Positions 8,116-17,283 of a stretch of 25,648 nt of DNA are shown here, one piece after another. Made by a program: the position numbers and the translations under genes. Numbering within the stretch: the stretch's first letter is position 1; every line of letters begins with the position of its first letter. A model generated the notes under the pieces. It worked only from the letters and a program-made list of their open reading frames with translations, was not told where the DNA came from and searched no databases. This DNA is from Akkermansiaceae bacterium UBA1506. Its GTDB lineage: Bacteria; Verrucomicrobiota; Verrucomicrobiia; Verrucomicrobiales; DEV007. The stretch spans positions 1 to 25,648 of the forward strand of contig DCQY01000112.1 of assembly GCA_002323995.1 (NCBI GenBank). Direction: 5' to 3'.

Positions 8116-10821
8116 ATGAGCGCCCGAACTACCCTGTTTTTAACGGCCCTATTCGGCTTTATTTCCCTTGGTCGCGCCCAGGATCAAGCCCACCTCAATA
8201 TCGATTCACCCTTCGGGAGTTTCGTTGAAGAGGGTTTTCCTTTCTTTGGCCAGACTCTTGACGCTCGCGAATTCGGGGAAAGTCCTGAGCCGGATAACGT
8301 CACGCCACGTGGTATCATCGTAAAAATCGGCCATGGTTACTACGGCTGTTTTGACCCGGACCTTCTTCGCTGGTCACTGATCTGGCGAGAGAACGATGAA
8401 GGCGAATACCTTAAGATGGACGGTATGGGGCCGGGAAGTTATCGTCTCCCGAATCGCAAAGCACCGTCCGGACAGGAAAGCCTGCCGAAACCGATTGGCA
8501 CGATTCTCACATCTACACCTGCTCTTCCGGGCGTTGGAGTTGATGAGTCCGCTTTAAACAAAGACCCCAGAGAACGTGGAATATCAGATGAGGGAGAGGT
8601 GGGGTTAGGTCCCATTCCTGAAACCATCGGACGATTTTCTGGTCTGCAAATCACGACGAGCGAATCGGGTGGACTCGGGGTTGCCATTAAATACACAGTT
8701 CTAAATACCGAAATCTCGGAAACACTCACGGCACTCCCCAAAGGTGGTCTATTTATCCGTAAGCTTTCGATCCAACCTCACTCTAATCCGATCTATCTGC
8801 GACTGAGTCATCGACACAAAGTTCGCGTTGAGATTGGAGGGATTCGTCGAGGTCTAGCAAGCGACTTCATAGTCATCCCTCCGGCAGACAGACCTCAATT
8901 GGTTGATATTATTTACTCAGATCAAGACCCTAATGGCGCAGCCTCAGCCTCAGCCTCAGCCTCAGCCTCAGCCTCAGCCTCAGCGACACGCCTTTGGCCT
9001 CAAACCGTCGAAAGTATAATAGAGCCAGGCACTTTGGAGGGGACATTCACCTTCGATGATATTGGTCTCCCCGTCCCCAACCCCTGGAAACGAAATGTCC
9101 GCTTATCCGGTCTCGATTTCTTTAACGACGGACGCGCCGCAATCTGCACCTTTGATGGCGATATCTGGATTACGGAAAGCATCGAAGAAAGCCATAAAAC
9201 AGCGATTTGGTCTCGATTTGCAAGCGGTCTTCATGAGCCCAAAACTGTTTGTGTTGTCGACGACGAAATCTACGTTTCAGACCGTAACGGTATCACCCGC
9301 CTCCACGACACCGATGGAAACGGTGAAGCTGATTTCTACGAGAATTTCTCCAACGTTGTTGCTCAGACTGCCGAAACTCGGGAGTTTGCCATGGACATGG
9401 TAGCCACGCCCGACGGAGGATTTATCGTCGCGAAGGGTGGTCAAATTGGAAACACTCGCGGAAAGCTCAACGGGACGATAGTCAAGATTTCACCCGACGG
9501 ACGATCCTACAACGTGATTGCCACGGGGCTGCGGCAACCCTACATCGGCTTGGATCCGGAGACCGGGACTCTGACATCCAGCGACCAGCAGGGCCACTGG
9601 AAACCGGCCACACCCATCTACCGCATCGAACCGGAGAAGTATTACGGATTCCAACCGGCGAAGTTCAAAGAAAATGCCGTTCACCCGGAACCCATTGCCC
9701 CACCGGAAATTTGGATTCCCCACTTCATCAATCAATCCGGGGCTTCCCAGATCTGGATGAAGGGCAACGCCAACATGGGCCCGCTCAACGGCTCGCTCGT
9801 CCACATCGGCTACAACCGCCCCGAAATCTTCAAAGTCTTTCTGAACGAAGAAAATGGGCAGGGAGCCATCGTCCCGCTTCTCTCGGGTTTTCCATCCGGT
9901 CTACTCAAAGGAGCTGTCCATCCCAAAGACGGCCGCCTCTACCTAACCGGCTTCGAAATCTGGGGGAGTTCCGGGGATCGAATCAGTGGCCTGTTTCGAG
10001 TTCGCCCCACGGGGCGGACCTCATGGATTCCCACACAGTTGCTAGCATCTCGGCGTGGCGTTCTACTCGAATTCAATCAACCGCTCGCACCCGAACTGGC
10101 TTTAGATCAATCACGTTATTCTGTTGATCGCTGGAACTACCAGCAGACCCACAACTATGGCTCCGGTAATTTTAAGCTGGACGGAGAACCCGGGCAGGAA
10201 ACCGTCTCCGTCACCAGTGCCAAGCTCTCAAAAGATGGAAAACGGCTATTTCTTGGCCTCCTTGATATGAAGCCGTGTCACAGCCTTCGTGTCACTTATC
10301 GACTTCCCTTTCCCGACAACACCGCGGTCGAAAGCGCTTACTTTTCTTTGTGGGAACTTCCAGAGATAGACCTCACCACAAAAGGCTTTGCCGACAACGA
10401 GGTTGATATGATCTGGGATTCTCCACTCACCAGCACTGGAGAAAGAATTGAACCGTCTGCCGACCTCGGCAAGGAAGTGTCAATTCGCTACGGTTGCGTT
10501 GCCTGTCATGCGACTAACGAGAGCGATACTTCTCCACCTCCCACCACTTCGGGCGGAATCGGAGCTCAAATCGCCGTCGGCCCTTCCTGGATTAAACTCT
10601 GGAACTCAAAGCGCGAATTTACCGATGGTTCCTTTATAAAAAGTGCTGACGAAATCTACCTCCGCGAATCCATTCTTGATCCCGGAAGACGCGTGACTGT
10701 CGGCTACGAAACAGAAAAAACTGGTGTTGGCATGCCCTCGTATCTTGGAGTGCTTAAAGATCACGAAATCGACTCGATCCTCCTCTACATCAAGTCTTTG
10801 GGTAAAAACAGAGGTAAATAA
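8116..10821 (+). CDS. Secreted DUF6797 / beta-propeller / cytochrome c fusion protein
   Basis: The 901-residue protein starts at ATG 8116, which gives a good signal peptide (MSARTTLFLTALFGFISLGRA|QD); an in-frame TTG at 8098 would add six residues. The N-terminal part (about 30-270, beginning SPFGSFVEEGFPFFGQTLDA) matches my recollection of DUF6797, found in large secreted proteins of Planctomycetes and Verrucomicrobia. An Ala-Ser tract (276-289) links it to a propeller-like region (about 300-640) with repeated blade motifs such as GLDFFNDGRAAICTFDGDIW and DMVATPDGGFIVAKGG, resembling PQQ-dependent sugar dehydrogenases. A C-terminal haem c domain has CVACH (Cys794, Cys797, His798) and a likely Met873 axial ligand in VGMPSY. 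Inference: a periplasmic oxidoreductase passing electrons to the respiratory chain. The substrate is unknown. The closest enzyme analogy would be soluble aldose or sorbosone dehydrogenases. Confidence 0.85.
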   Translation: MSARTTLFLTALFGFISLGRAQDQAHLNIDSPFGSFVEEGFPFFGQTLDAREFGESPEPDNVTPRGIIVKIGHGYYGCFDPDLLRWSLIWRENDEGEYLKMDGMGPGSYRLPNRKAPSGQESLPKPIGTILTSTPALPGVGVDESALNKDPRERGISDEGEVGLGPIPETIGRFSGLQITTSESGGLGVAIKYTVLNTEISETLTALPKGGLFIRKLSIQPHSNPIYLRLSHRHKVRVEIGGIRRGLASDFIVIPPADRPQLVDIIYSDQDPNGAASASASASASASASATRLWPQTVESIIEPGTLEGTFTFDDIGLPVPNPWKRNVRLSGLDFFNDGRAAICTFDGDIWITESIEESHKTAIWSRFASGLHEPKTVCVVDDEIYVSDRNGITRLHDTDGNGEADFYENFSNVVAQTAETREFAMDMVATPDGGFIVAKGGQIGNTRGKLNGTIVKISPDGRSYNVIATGLRQPYIGLDPETGTLTSSDQQGHWKPATPIYRIEPEKYYGFQPAKFKENAVHPEPIAPPEIWIPHFINQSGASQIWMKGNANMGPLNGSLVHIGYNRPEIFKVFLNEENGQGAIVPLLSGFPSGLLKGAVHPKDGRLYLTGFEIWGSSGDRISGLFRVRPTGRTSWIPTQLLASRRGVLLEFNQPLAPELALDQSRYSVDRWNYQQTHNYGSGNFKLDGEPGQETVSVTSAKLSKDGKRLFLGLLDMKPCHSLRVTYRLPFPDNTAVESAYFSLWELPEIDLTTKGFADNEVDMIWDSPLTSTGERIEPSADLGKEVSIRYGCVACHATNESDTSPPPTTSGGIGAQIAVGPSWIKLWNSKREFTDGSFIKSADEIYLRESILDPGRRVTVGYETEKTGVGMPSYLGVLKDHEIDSILLYIKSLGKNRGK
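8941..8982 (+). repeat. Perfect seven-copy GCCTCA hexanucleotide repeat
   Basis: Seven exact tandem copies of GCCTCA encode seven Ala-Ser pairs in the linker between the DUF6797 region and the propeller of the surrounding gene. Every copy uses the same codons (GCC TCA), so this is recent DNA-level expansion rather than protein-level selection alone. Copy changes stay in frame, so they would alter linker length only. Confidence 0.95.
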
Positions 10822-10945
10822 GCGAACTTTACCTGTTTTGGCCGATAATGAAGGTGCCCCGAGGCCCGAAAACGGCTTGAACTCGGCCCCTTCCAAGGGA
10901 AGAGATATAGATTACGGTTATTTACCTACCCCCTGTAAAATCGAG

Positions 10946-11272
10946 ATGCGAAAAGCCAAAGATCCAGATTCGGCCACCAACGCCGAACCGGCCTTCGAGG
11001 ACGCCCTTGCCCAGCTGGAAGAGTTGGTGCGCGACATGGAATCCGATCAGATGCCTTTAGAAGATCTCATCAAAAACTATGAGCAGGGAACACAACTCTA
11101 CCGAGTCTGCGAAAAGCGGCTCGATGAAGCTCGCGGACGCATCGAAATCATTAGAAAGAAGCGTAACGAGGAACACGTATTAGAACCCTTTGCCGAAGAT
11201 TGTGCTACCGCGGATAAAAGCGGAGAAGAGCCTGACTCTGAAGCATCTCAGGAGAATGGAGAACTTTTTTGA
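10946..11272 (+). CDS. xseB: Exodeoxyribonuclease VII small subunit
   Basis: XseB is the small subunit of exonuclease VII, which degrades single-stranded DNA from either end. Several copies bind the XseA C-terminal coiled coil. From ATG 10946 the product has 108 residues. The family core is plain: AFEDALAQLEELVRDMES, then MPLEDLIKNYEQGTQLYRVC, ending in RIEIIRKK. The usual length is about 70-85 residues; here an acidic tail of roughly 30 residues (EEPDSEASQENGELF at the end) follows the conserved coiled coil. The open frame extends far upstream, but that part lies inside the preceding gene and is not coding. It overlaps dxs by 17 bases; its partner xseA is 5 kb away on the other strand. Confidence 0.93.
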   Translation: MRKAKDPDSATNAEPAFEDALAQLEELVRDMESDQMPLEDLIKNYEQGTQLYRVCEKRLDEARGRIEIIRKKRNEEHVLEPFAEDCATADKSGEEPDSEASQENGELF

Positions 11273-13178
11273 ATTTCCCGAGATCCCGACGGTGGATCTC
11301 CCCAAAGTCGATAACGGCGACGACTTGAAGAAGCTTCCCTTGGAAGACCTTCCCAAGCTCGCTGAAAACGTTCGACGGACGCTGATCAACTCACTTTCAA
11401 AGACCGGCGGCCACCTTGGCCCCAACCTTGGTGTTGTTGAACTCTCCATCGCTCTGCATCGCATCTTCAACACTCCTGACGACAAATTCGTTTTCGACGT
11501 AAGTCATCAAGCTTATGTGCACAAAATGCTGACCGGCCGCTGGGACCAAATCCATACCATTCGCCAATATGAAGGCCTCAACGGCTTCATGTTGCGCACT
11601 GAAAGCGACCACGACTGCTACGGAGCCGGACATGCCGGCACGGCTGTTTCAGCCGCATTGGGAATGGCTGCCGCCCGTGATCTTAAGGAAAGCGATGAGC
11701 ACGTCGTAGCTGTCGCTGGAGATGCCGCTTTCACTTGCGGCCCAACCTTTGAAGCGCTCAATAATATCGCCGAAACTACGAAAAAGTTCATCCTCGTGTT
11801 GAACGACAACGAGTGGTCGATTGACCGCAACGTAGGTGCCATTGCCAAGTATTTTCACGCACTTCAGACCAGCTCGACCTACTCTCATATTCATGATAAG
11901 GCGGCTGAATTCGTCGAAAAGATCGCCGGTAAATCAGTCCGTACGATGGCCCACCGCGTCGAGCGCAGCGCCAAGAACCTGCTCTTCCCCAATGTTCTCT
12001 TCGAAAAATTCGGGATGCGCTACTATGGACCAATCGACGGGCATGATCTCGACCTACTCGTGAAAACGTTCGAATTTCTCAAAGAGCAAGAGGAACCAGT
12101 CATTCTTCACATTATTACCGAAAAAGGTCGAGGCTACGAGCCTGCCAAGGCAAACCCGATGAAATTTCACGGACTCGGGCCCTACAAATCCGAAACTGGT
12201 GAAACGCCAAACTCCGGCAACCCTACCTATTCGCAGCTCTACGGTCAGACTATCGGGAAATATGCCGCAGAGGATGAGAAAATCGTAGCAGTTACAGCAG
12301 CCATGCCCAATGGAACCGGTTTGGTTGAATTCCAAAAAATAGTTCCGGAACGCTATTATGACGTCGGTATTGCCGAGGAGCATGCCGCTCTCTTCGCTTG
12401 CGGGCAAGCTGTCCAGGGACTGAAGCCGTTCCTGACAATCTATTCAACTTTCTTCCAGCGTGCCTACGACATGGCCGTTCACGACATCGGCATTCAGAAC
12501 CTGCCGATACGCCTCTGCATGGATCGTGCTGGATTGAGCGGTGATGACGGCCCGACTCACCACGGTTTGTTCGATATTGGATACATGCGCCACGTCCCGA
12601 ACTGGATCTTCATGCAGGCGAAGGACGAAAGCGAGTTTGCTGACATGCTTTGGACAATGGCGAATTACGACGATGGTCCATGTGCAATCCGCTATCCGAG
12701 AGGAGCGGGCACCGGTGCCAAACCTAAGGCTGAGCCTGAGTTACTCGAGATCGGTAAAGCGGAAGTGGTCAGCAACGGCACGGACATAGCCCTCTTTGGC
12801 TTGGGTAATCTGTTCGAACTTGCCGAAGAAACTAAAGATCGCCTTGAGGATAAGGGGTATTCCGTTTCCTTGATTAATCCACGCTGGATCAAACCTCTCG
12901 ATACTAACTGCATTGAACATTTCGCGAAGCTTTGCCCTGTGGTTCTGACATTTGAAGATCATGTGCTCCACAACGGCTTCGGAGCCGCTATTATAGAGCA
13001 CCTCAACGATGCCGGCATCGACACGCCGGTGGAGCGTATCGGCTGGCCTGACGAATTTGTCGAACATGGGAAGGTAGACATCCTCCGCAGGAAACACGGC
13101 ATCACAGTTGAAAACGCGGTAGAAAAAGCACTCAAGCACCTCCCTGCCCCTACCGAGCAGACAGCAATTGCGCGGTAA
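11256..13178 (+). CDS. dxs: 1-deoxy-D-xylulose-5-phosphate synthase
   Basis: DXS condenses pyruvate and glyceraldehyde 3-phosphate with thiamine diphosphate, the first step of the MEP isoprenoid pathway. The product has 640 residues from ATG 11256, the usual length. Seen: SKTGGHLGPNLGVVELSIAL (His53), FDVSHQAYVHKMLTG (His84), YGAGHAGTAVSAALGMA, the ThDP motif GDAAFTCG...LNDN (155-185), the catalytic glutamate in VGIAEEHAALF (Glu374) and DRAGLSGDDGPTHHG. The Mg-binding Asp156 and Asn183 are kept, but the usual GDG is GDA and the following Gly-Gly is Cys-Gly. Longer in-frame starts (TTG 11190, GTG 11202) lie inside xseB and give no recognisable sequence. AGGAG stands one base before the ATG, unusually close. 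The 17-base overlap suggests coupling with xseB. Confidence 0.95.
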   Translation: MENFFEFPEIPTVDLPKVDNGDDLKKLPLEDLPKLAENVRRTLINSLSKTGGHLGPNLGVVELSIALHRIFNTPDDKFVFDVSHQAYVHKMLTGRWDQIHTIRQYEGLNGFMLRTESDHDCYGAGHAGTAVSAALGMAAARDLKESDEHVVAVAGDAAFTCGPTFEALNNIAETTKKFILVLNDNEWSIDRNVGAIAKYFHALQTSSTYSHIHDKAAEFVEKIAGKSVRTMAHRVERSAKNLLFPNVLFEKFGMRYYGPIDGHDLDLLVKTFEFLKEQEEPVILHIITEKGRGYEPAKANPMKFHGLGPYKSETGETPNSGNPTYSQLYGQTIGKYAAEDEKIVAVTAAMPNGTGLVEFQKIVPERYYDVGIAEEHAALFACGQAVQGLKPFLTIYSTFFQRAYDMAVHDIGIQNLPIRLCMDRAGLSGDDGPTHHGLFDIGYMRHVPNWIFMQAKDESEFADMLWTMANYDDGPCAIRYPRGAGTGAKPKAEPELLEIGKAEVVSNGTDIALFGLGNLFELAEETKDRLEDKGYSVSLINPRWIKPLDTNCIEHFAKLCPVVLTFEDHVLHNGFGAAIIEHLNDAGIDTPVERIGWPDEFVEHGKVDILRRKHGITVENAVEKALKHLPAPTEQTAIAR

Positions 13179-13299
13179 ATTTTTCTCCTTCAGAAGCTAT
13201 TCTAACGTCCTATTCAGAATAGACCGCTGCAGGGACTGAATTGGTCGGACCGATCCGCTTTGAATCTGTCCAGCGATCGCGGGGAAACGGTGCTCGAAG

Positions 13300-15750
13300 C
13301 TATCTTCTCTTCCCGAAAAGTTTCCGGCCTAACTTTTTAAAGGGATTGTCTTCAACATCAGGACTTGCCGTTGCCTCGATCGTCTCATTCTGATGCTGAA
13401 TCGTGGGAACTCCCGATTCAGGAAATTCAATCGCAACAGCTTCGCCAACTTTCGAGCGGACATCTTCGTCATAGCTTGCGCTAAGCACCTCTTGATCATC
13501 ACTCACAACGACAGGTTGAATGAAAATCATTAATTCCGTCCGCCGCGTGTCCACTTTTGTTTTCCTCACAGCTTGTCCAATCAGAGGAATATCTTTAAGC
13601 AATGGTATTCCAGATTCGCCCTCCTCATCCTGCTCAGAAATCAAACCACCAAGAATAATAGTAGACCGATTTGCCACAGTCACGGTTGTGTTTAATTCCT
13701 GTTTTCCGACCACCGGGACTTCGTTTTGGTCAATCACAGAGGTGCCCACAACCCGGTCATTGATCTGAACAATATCCAGAGTCACTTCGTTATTTTCGTT
13801 GATCGTTGGGAGCACTTCGAGTTTAAGAACGACTTCTTTGAAATCCACCGTGGAACGTATCGAGTTCGGGTTGCTTGTGTCAGTCACCGCGCTGTTAGCA
13901 AATGGAACTTCCTGACCACTCGTAATCTCAGCGCGCTTTCCATTCTGGGTATAGACGACCGGGCGGGAGAGAACGGTAAATCTGTTTGTCGCCTCCAAAG
14001 CCGAAATGATCACGTCAAGCGAATCTCCGATTTGCCCGTAGAGATTCAGACCAGAACTTGGACCAAACGGAGTTGTCGTGAGCATCGTAGAAAGATCGGC
14101 AATGCTGTTGTTCTGCGGCACATCAGTCCGGCTGTTGAAAAGACCGCCAGTGAAACCACCACGATTCGGGTCATCGCCATCCCAAGGGCGAAATCTCTGA
14201 ATGTAGTCAACTCCAAGCTCAAACTCATCGTCGAGAACCAACTCACCGATCACCGTCGCAAGGTAGACCTGCACTGGCTTACGATCGAGGCGCTCAATCA
14301 TATCAAGAACGATCTTCTCAGCTTCACCCGTGCCGATAATGATAATAGAATTGGACTGACGGTCGGCGATGATACGTGTTTTTCCAACGAGGACAGAAAT
14401 CGGAGCAACGTCATCAATCGGAAAAGCAATCTGATCAGCTCGTCCTCCGATCTCGTCCGCAGCCCCGGCTTGAGCGTTCCTGTTTTGACTGGTCTGCGTC
14501 CGATTGGCTCCCGTCAACGTCGCTAACTGGGAGGAAGTCACCGGTGTGGGTCGCGACTGAATTTGGCGTCCACCGGGCAGCTGAGTTTGCCCCGTACCTG
14601 TATCCTGAAGAATATCGACGATAACAGGAAGGATATCGTTGGCTTTCACGTAGCGAAGCTTTCGTTCCACCGGATTATGATTATCGAGGGGATAATCAAA
14701 TTCCTTGATCAACTGAAGGATGTAGGCAGCATCTGAAGGAGACGCGACCACCATGATTCGATTCAGTCGATCATCCGGGATTAGCTGAGCCGCAGGTTGG
14801 TCTGCAGTGCCCACCCCGTTGAAATTGCCGCCATCTCCACCGCGTCCGTTGGCCTGTTGCGACTTCGACTGCCCATTGTTGCCGCCCTGCTGCGGCTGAC
14901 GGGGCTGACCCGAAATTGAACCGCTCAATTCAACCTGACGCTGCCGCTCTTCCATACGAGCGTCCATTGCTGCCTGAATTATCTGGGATACGATGTTCGC
15001 TTCAGCATATTCAAGCTGAACAAATTCGGTGATCAGTGGGGCGTCCTCAATCGGATGATCAATGATGGAACGCAAACGAATTAACTGGCGAACGATTGGT
15101 GAGGTCTCAGTGATGAGCAAACCTCTGGGATTGAGCACCGGAGTGATTCGGCCGAACTCATTCAAGACAATGTGATTTCCAAAAATGGTTGCTGCGTCTT
15201 CTGGGGACACGAACTCCAACTCCATAAAGAAGCCGACTAGACTTTCTCCGTCAGGCAACAGATTCGGGTCGGTGTAAATCACAACCCCTTCGCTGAAAGA
15301 AGGACTCTGGCCACCACCACGGCTCCCGCCGAGGAGCACTTTGACACTGACACCGTCCTCTTCGCTCATGATGACGTAGCCGTTGACGAGAAGAGCTGCT
15401 TCAATGAGCTGGATAGCCTCGTCGCGAGACACATCTGAAGGTGTAACGAGACTAACCTGTGGCCCCTCAAAAATAGAACTGTCCTTCACTAGTGGCTTGT
15501 CGATGAGACGCTCGTAGATATTGAGAATATCATTCACCGGATTGAGTGGGAATTGAAGATTCACCCGATTACCAATCGGAGCGCCGCCGCTCTGCAAGAC
15601 TGATGGCGCCTGCCTTAGCTGGTTGTCTTCGCTGTCCTGACTATCGTCTTGGGCCACTGCCGCGGTGATCCATAAACTAACAGCAAGGATTAGTATGTTC
15701 CCTCTCAGGCCTCTGATGCTCCAGGGATTATGACTCTTTTCGCCACTCAT
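13300..15750 (-). CDS. gspD: Type II secretion system secretin (GspD-like)
   Basis: The product is an outer-membrane secretin, the multimeric gated pore of type II secretion or a related pilus system. It has 816 residues, from ATG 15750, with a signal peptide ending ITAAVA|QD. Ring-building N-domains occupy roughly 60-530. The C-terminal secretin domain (about 530-755) is diagnostic: LNTTVTVANRSTIILGGLI and SGIPLLKDIPLIGQ, then RRTELMIFIQPVVV. Two low-complexity linkers interrupt the N-domains: a Gln/Gly/Asn-rich one at about 267-307 and a Ser/Thr/Gln/Asn-rich one at about 384-437, making it longer than many GspD proteins. A basic tail (KLGRKLFGKRR) ends it. No other secretion genes are nearby, so it is an orphan here. 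A role as a pilus secretin (PilQ-like) is less likely given the domain layout. Confidence 0.92.
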   Translation of the reverse strand: MSGEKSHNPWSIRGLRGNILILAVSLWITAAVAQDDSQDSEDNQLRQAPSVLQSGGAPIGNRVNLQFPLNPVNDILNIYERLIDKPLVKDSSIFEGPQVSLVTPSDVSRDEAIQLIEAALLVNGYVIMSEEDGVSVKVLLGGSRGGGQSPSFSEGVVIYTDPNLLPDGESLVGFFMELEFVSPEDAATIFGNHIVLNEFGRITPVLNPRGLLITETSPIVRQLIRLRSIIDHPIEDAPLITEFVQLEYAEANIVSQIIQAAMDARMEERQRQVELSGSISGQPRQPQQGGNNGQSKSQQANGRGGDGGNFNGVGTADQPAAQLIPDDRLNRIMVVASPSDAAYILQLIKEFDYPLDNHNPVERKLRYVKANDILPVIVDILQDTGTGQTQLPGGRQIQSRPTPVTSSQLATLTGANRTQTSQNRNAQAGAADEIGGRADQIAFPIDDVAPISVLVGKTRIIADRQSNSIIIIGTGEAEKIVLDMIERLDRKPVQVYLATVIGELVLDDEFELGVDYIQRFRPWDGDDPNRGGFTGGLFNSRTDVPQNNSIADLSTMLTTTPFGPSSGLNLYGQIGDSLDVIISALEATNRFTVLSRPVVYTQNGKRAEITSGQEVPFANSAVTDTSNPNSIRSTVDFKEVVLKLEVLPTINENNEVTLDIVQINDRVVGTSVIDQNEVPVVGKQELNTTVTVANRSTIILGGLISEQDEEGESGIPLLKDIPLIGQAVRKTKVDTRRTELMIFIQPVVVSDDQEVLSASYDEDVRSKVGEAVAIEFPESGVPTIQHQNETIEATASPDVEDNPFKKLGRKLFGKRR

Positions 15751-15940
15751 TCTTGTGTTTATGCCCGTAGTCGCTAAGTAAAATTGATATCGGTTTTAAC
15801 CCCGCAGGTATCCAATCGGTTCCAATTTTTTCGGAAATCGCGTCAACCGCGTCTTCTTTTACTCCATCGCGTCGACGCCCTCAACAGAAGAACACCACAA
15901 TCTGCCCCGCATTTACGGAAAATTTGAAAACTCTTAAAAC

Positions 15941-17269
15941 TCACTCGACTACGCTGGTGACGTCCCCATCCGCAAAGCGAGTTTTGAGACGGTCACCACC
16001 GGAAACCTTTTCAGCTTCCGTTACCAGTCTACCCTCTGAATCCATTGTCATCGAAAAACCGCGGCTCAGGACTGCTTCGGGACTCAAAGAACGCATTAAT
16101 TCGCCGCAATGCTCCAACTCACTGCATGCTTCACCAATTCGCCCTTCTGCCAGCGTGTCAAATTGCTCAAGCAACAAATTTAGGCGCTCCGATCCACGGT
16201 CGATCATCTTCTCAGGCTGAATGGTCTTGAGAAGTCGCCTCACGCTATCCAGTGATGCGTTCTCGGTCTGAAGCTTCGAATCTGAAGCATTCTCCAACCT
16301 GTCGGCAAGATAATCGAGTGACTGAGACCAATTCTGAATTCTTCTTCCGGGCTCCCTTGCCTGTAATTCACGCAGCAAAGCGATCGACTGCTGAGAAAGA
16401 CTTTCAAGTCGTCCTTCGACTCTTCCGCTAAGCAAAGCTCGCAGATGATTCAATTGCTTTTTGAGAGGCTCTCCATCCGGAGTAGCATTTTCAGCAGCCG
16501 CACTGGGAGTCGGCTCCCGTCGGTCGGCTACAAAATCCGCAATCGTAAAATCTATCTCGTGTCCTACTCCGGACATCACTGGAATAGTGGCGTCAGCGAT
16601 CGCCCGCGCCACTATCTCCTCATTAAACGACCAAAGATCTTCGATACTGCCCCCACCCCTCGCGATAATAATCAAATCAGGGCGCGGGATTCCATCGCCG
16701 CTCTCGAACGAACGAATTCCTGCCGCAATTTCTTCGGAGGCCCCTTCTCCCTGAACCCTCACAGGCTGAATCATCACCTCAACCCACGGTGCACGTCGAC
16801 CCAACACATTGATCATGTCCTGAATGGCGGCACCGGTTGGCGAAGTGATAATGCCGATCCGTTGCGGAAAAAATGGGATACGTTTTTTTCGGATAGGATC
16901 AAATAGCCCCTCTGCTTCCAACTTCTGTTTCAGGGCCTCAAACTTGGCCTGCAAATCGCCAAATCCCTTCGGCTGTATGACCTGCGCAATGAGTTGATAC
17001 TGCCCGCGGGCTTCATAGACAGAGACATTCCCGTAGGCCTGAACCTGCATTCCATCTGAAAGAGGAATTCGGCTTTTCGAAGCCGCTCCGCGAAATAGAA
17101 CGCACGAGAGCTGGGCACCTCCATCTTTCAAAGTGAAGTAGTGATGTCCCGAAGCAGGAAGTCGATGATTGCTAATTTCGCCTTCGATCCACACACCATT
17201 AAACTGGTCTTCAAGACTCTCGCGTATGTCGGCGGTAATATCGGATACGCTGTAAACTTTGTCGGACAT
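15941..17269 (-). CDS. xseA: Exodeoxyribonuclease VII large subunit
   Basis: XseA is the catalytic large subunit of exonuclease VII. The product has 442 residues from ATG 17269; a TTG codon directly before it would add one residue. The N-terminal OB fold is clear (residues 1-100, SVSDITADIRESLEDQF and WIEGEISNHRLPASGHHYF). The catalytic region has RIGIITSPTGAAIQDMINVL, RVQGEGASEEIAAGI, IIARGGGSIEDLWSFNEE and GVGHEIDFTIADFVADRREP, all standard. A long coiled coil (about 260-390) binds XseB, and the C-terminal LSRGFSMTMDSEGRLV strand closes the fold. It lies 14 bases after rpe on the same strand, so they form an operon. The partner xseB is 5 kb away on the other strand. Confidence 0.97.
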   Translation of the reverse strand: MSDKVYSVSDITADIRESLEDQFNGVWIEGEISNHRLPASGHHYFTLKDGGAQLSCVLFRGAASKSRIPLSDGMQVQAYGNVSVYEARGQYQLIAQVIQPKGFGDLQAKFEALKQKLEAEGLFDPIRKKRIPFFPQRIGIITSPTGAAIQDMINVLGRRAPWVEVMIQPVRVQGEGASEEIAAGIRSFESGDGIPRPDLIIIARGGGSIEDLWSFNEEIVARAIADATIPVMSGVGHEIDFTIADFVADRREPTPSAAAENATPDGEPLKKQLNHLRALLSGRVEGRLESLSQQSIALLRELQAREPGRRIQNWSQSLDYLADRLENASDSKLQTENASLDSVRRLLKTIQPEKMIDRGSERLNLLLEQFDTLAEGRIGEACSELEHCGELMRSLSPEAVLSRGFSMTMDSEGRLVTEAEKVSGGDRLKTRFADGDVTSVVE

Positions 17270-17283
17270 CAAATTAGAACCTT

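Noticed and set aside
10724..10945. Upstream extension of the xseB frame
   Set aside because: It overlaps the end of the cytochrome gene in another frame and resembles no XseB N-terminus; ATG 10946 fits the family.
13197..13222. Seven-base stem (CTATTCT/AGAATAG) after dxs
   Set aside because: A+T-rich stem, 12-base loop and no T-run; too weak to call a terminator.
13273..13280. GCGATCGC palindrome in the dxs-gspD gap
   Set aside because: A single copy of a common eight-base palindrome; no sign of a repeat family here.
13726..14526. 266-codon open frame on the plus strand
   Set aside because: It lies wholly opposite the secretin gene, whose protein is clearly conserved; the frame has no recognisable protein features.
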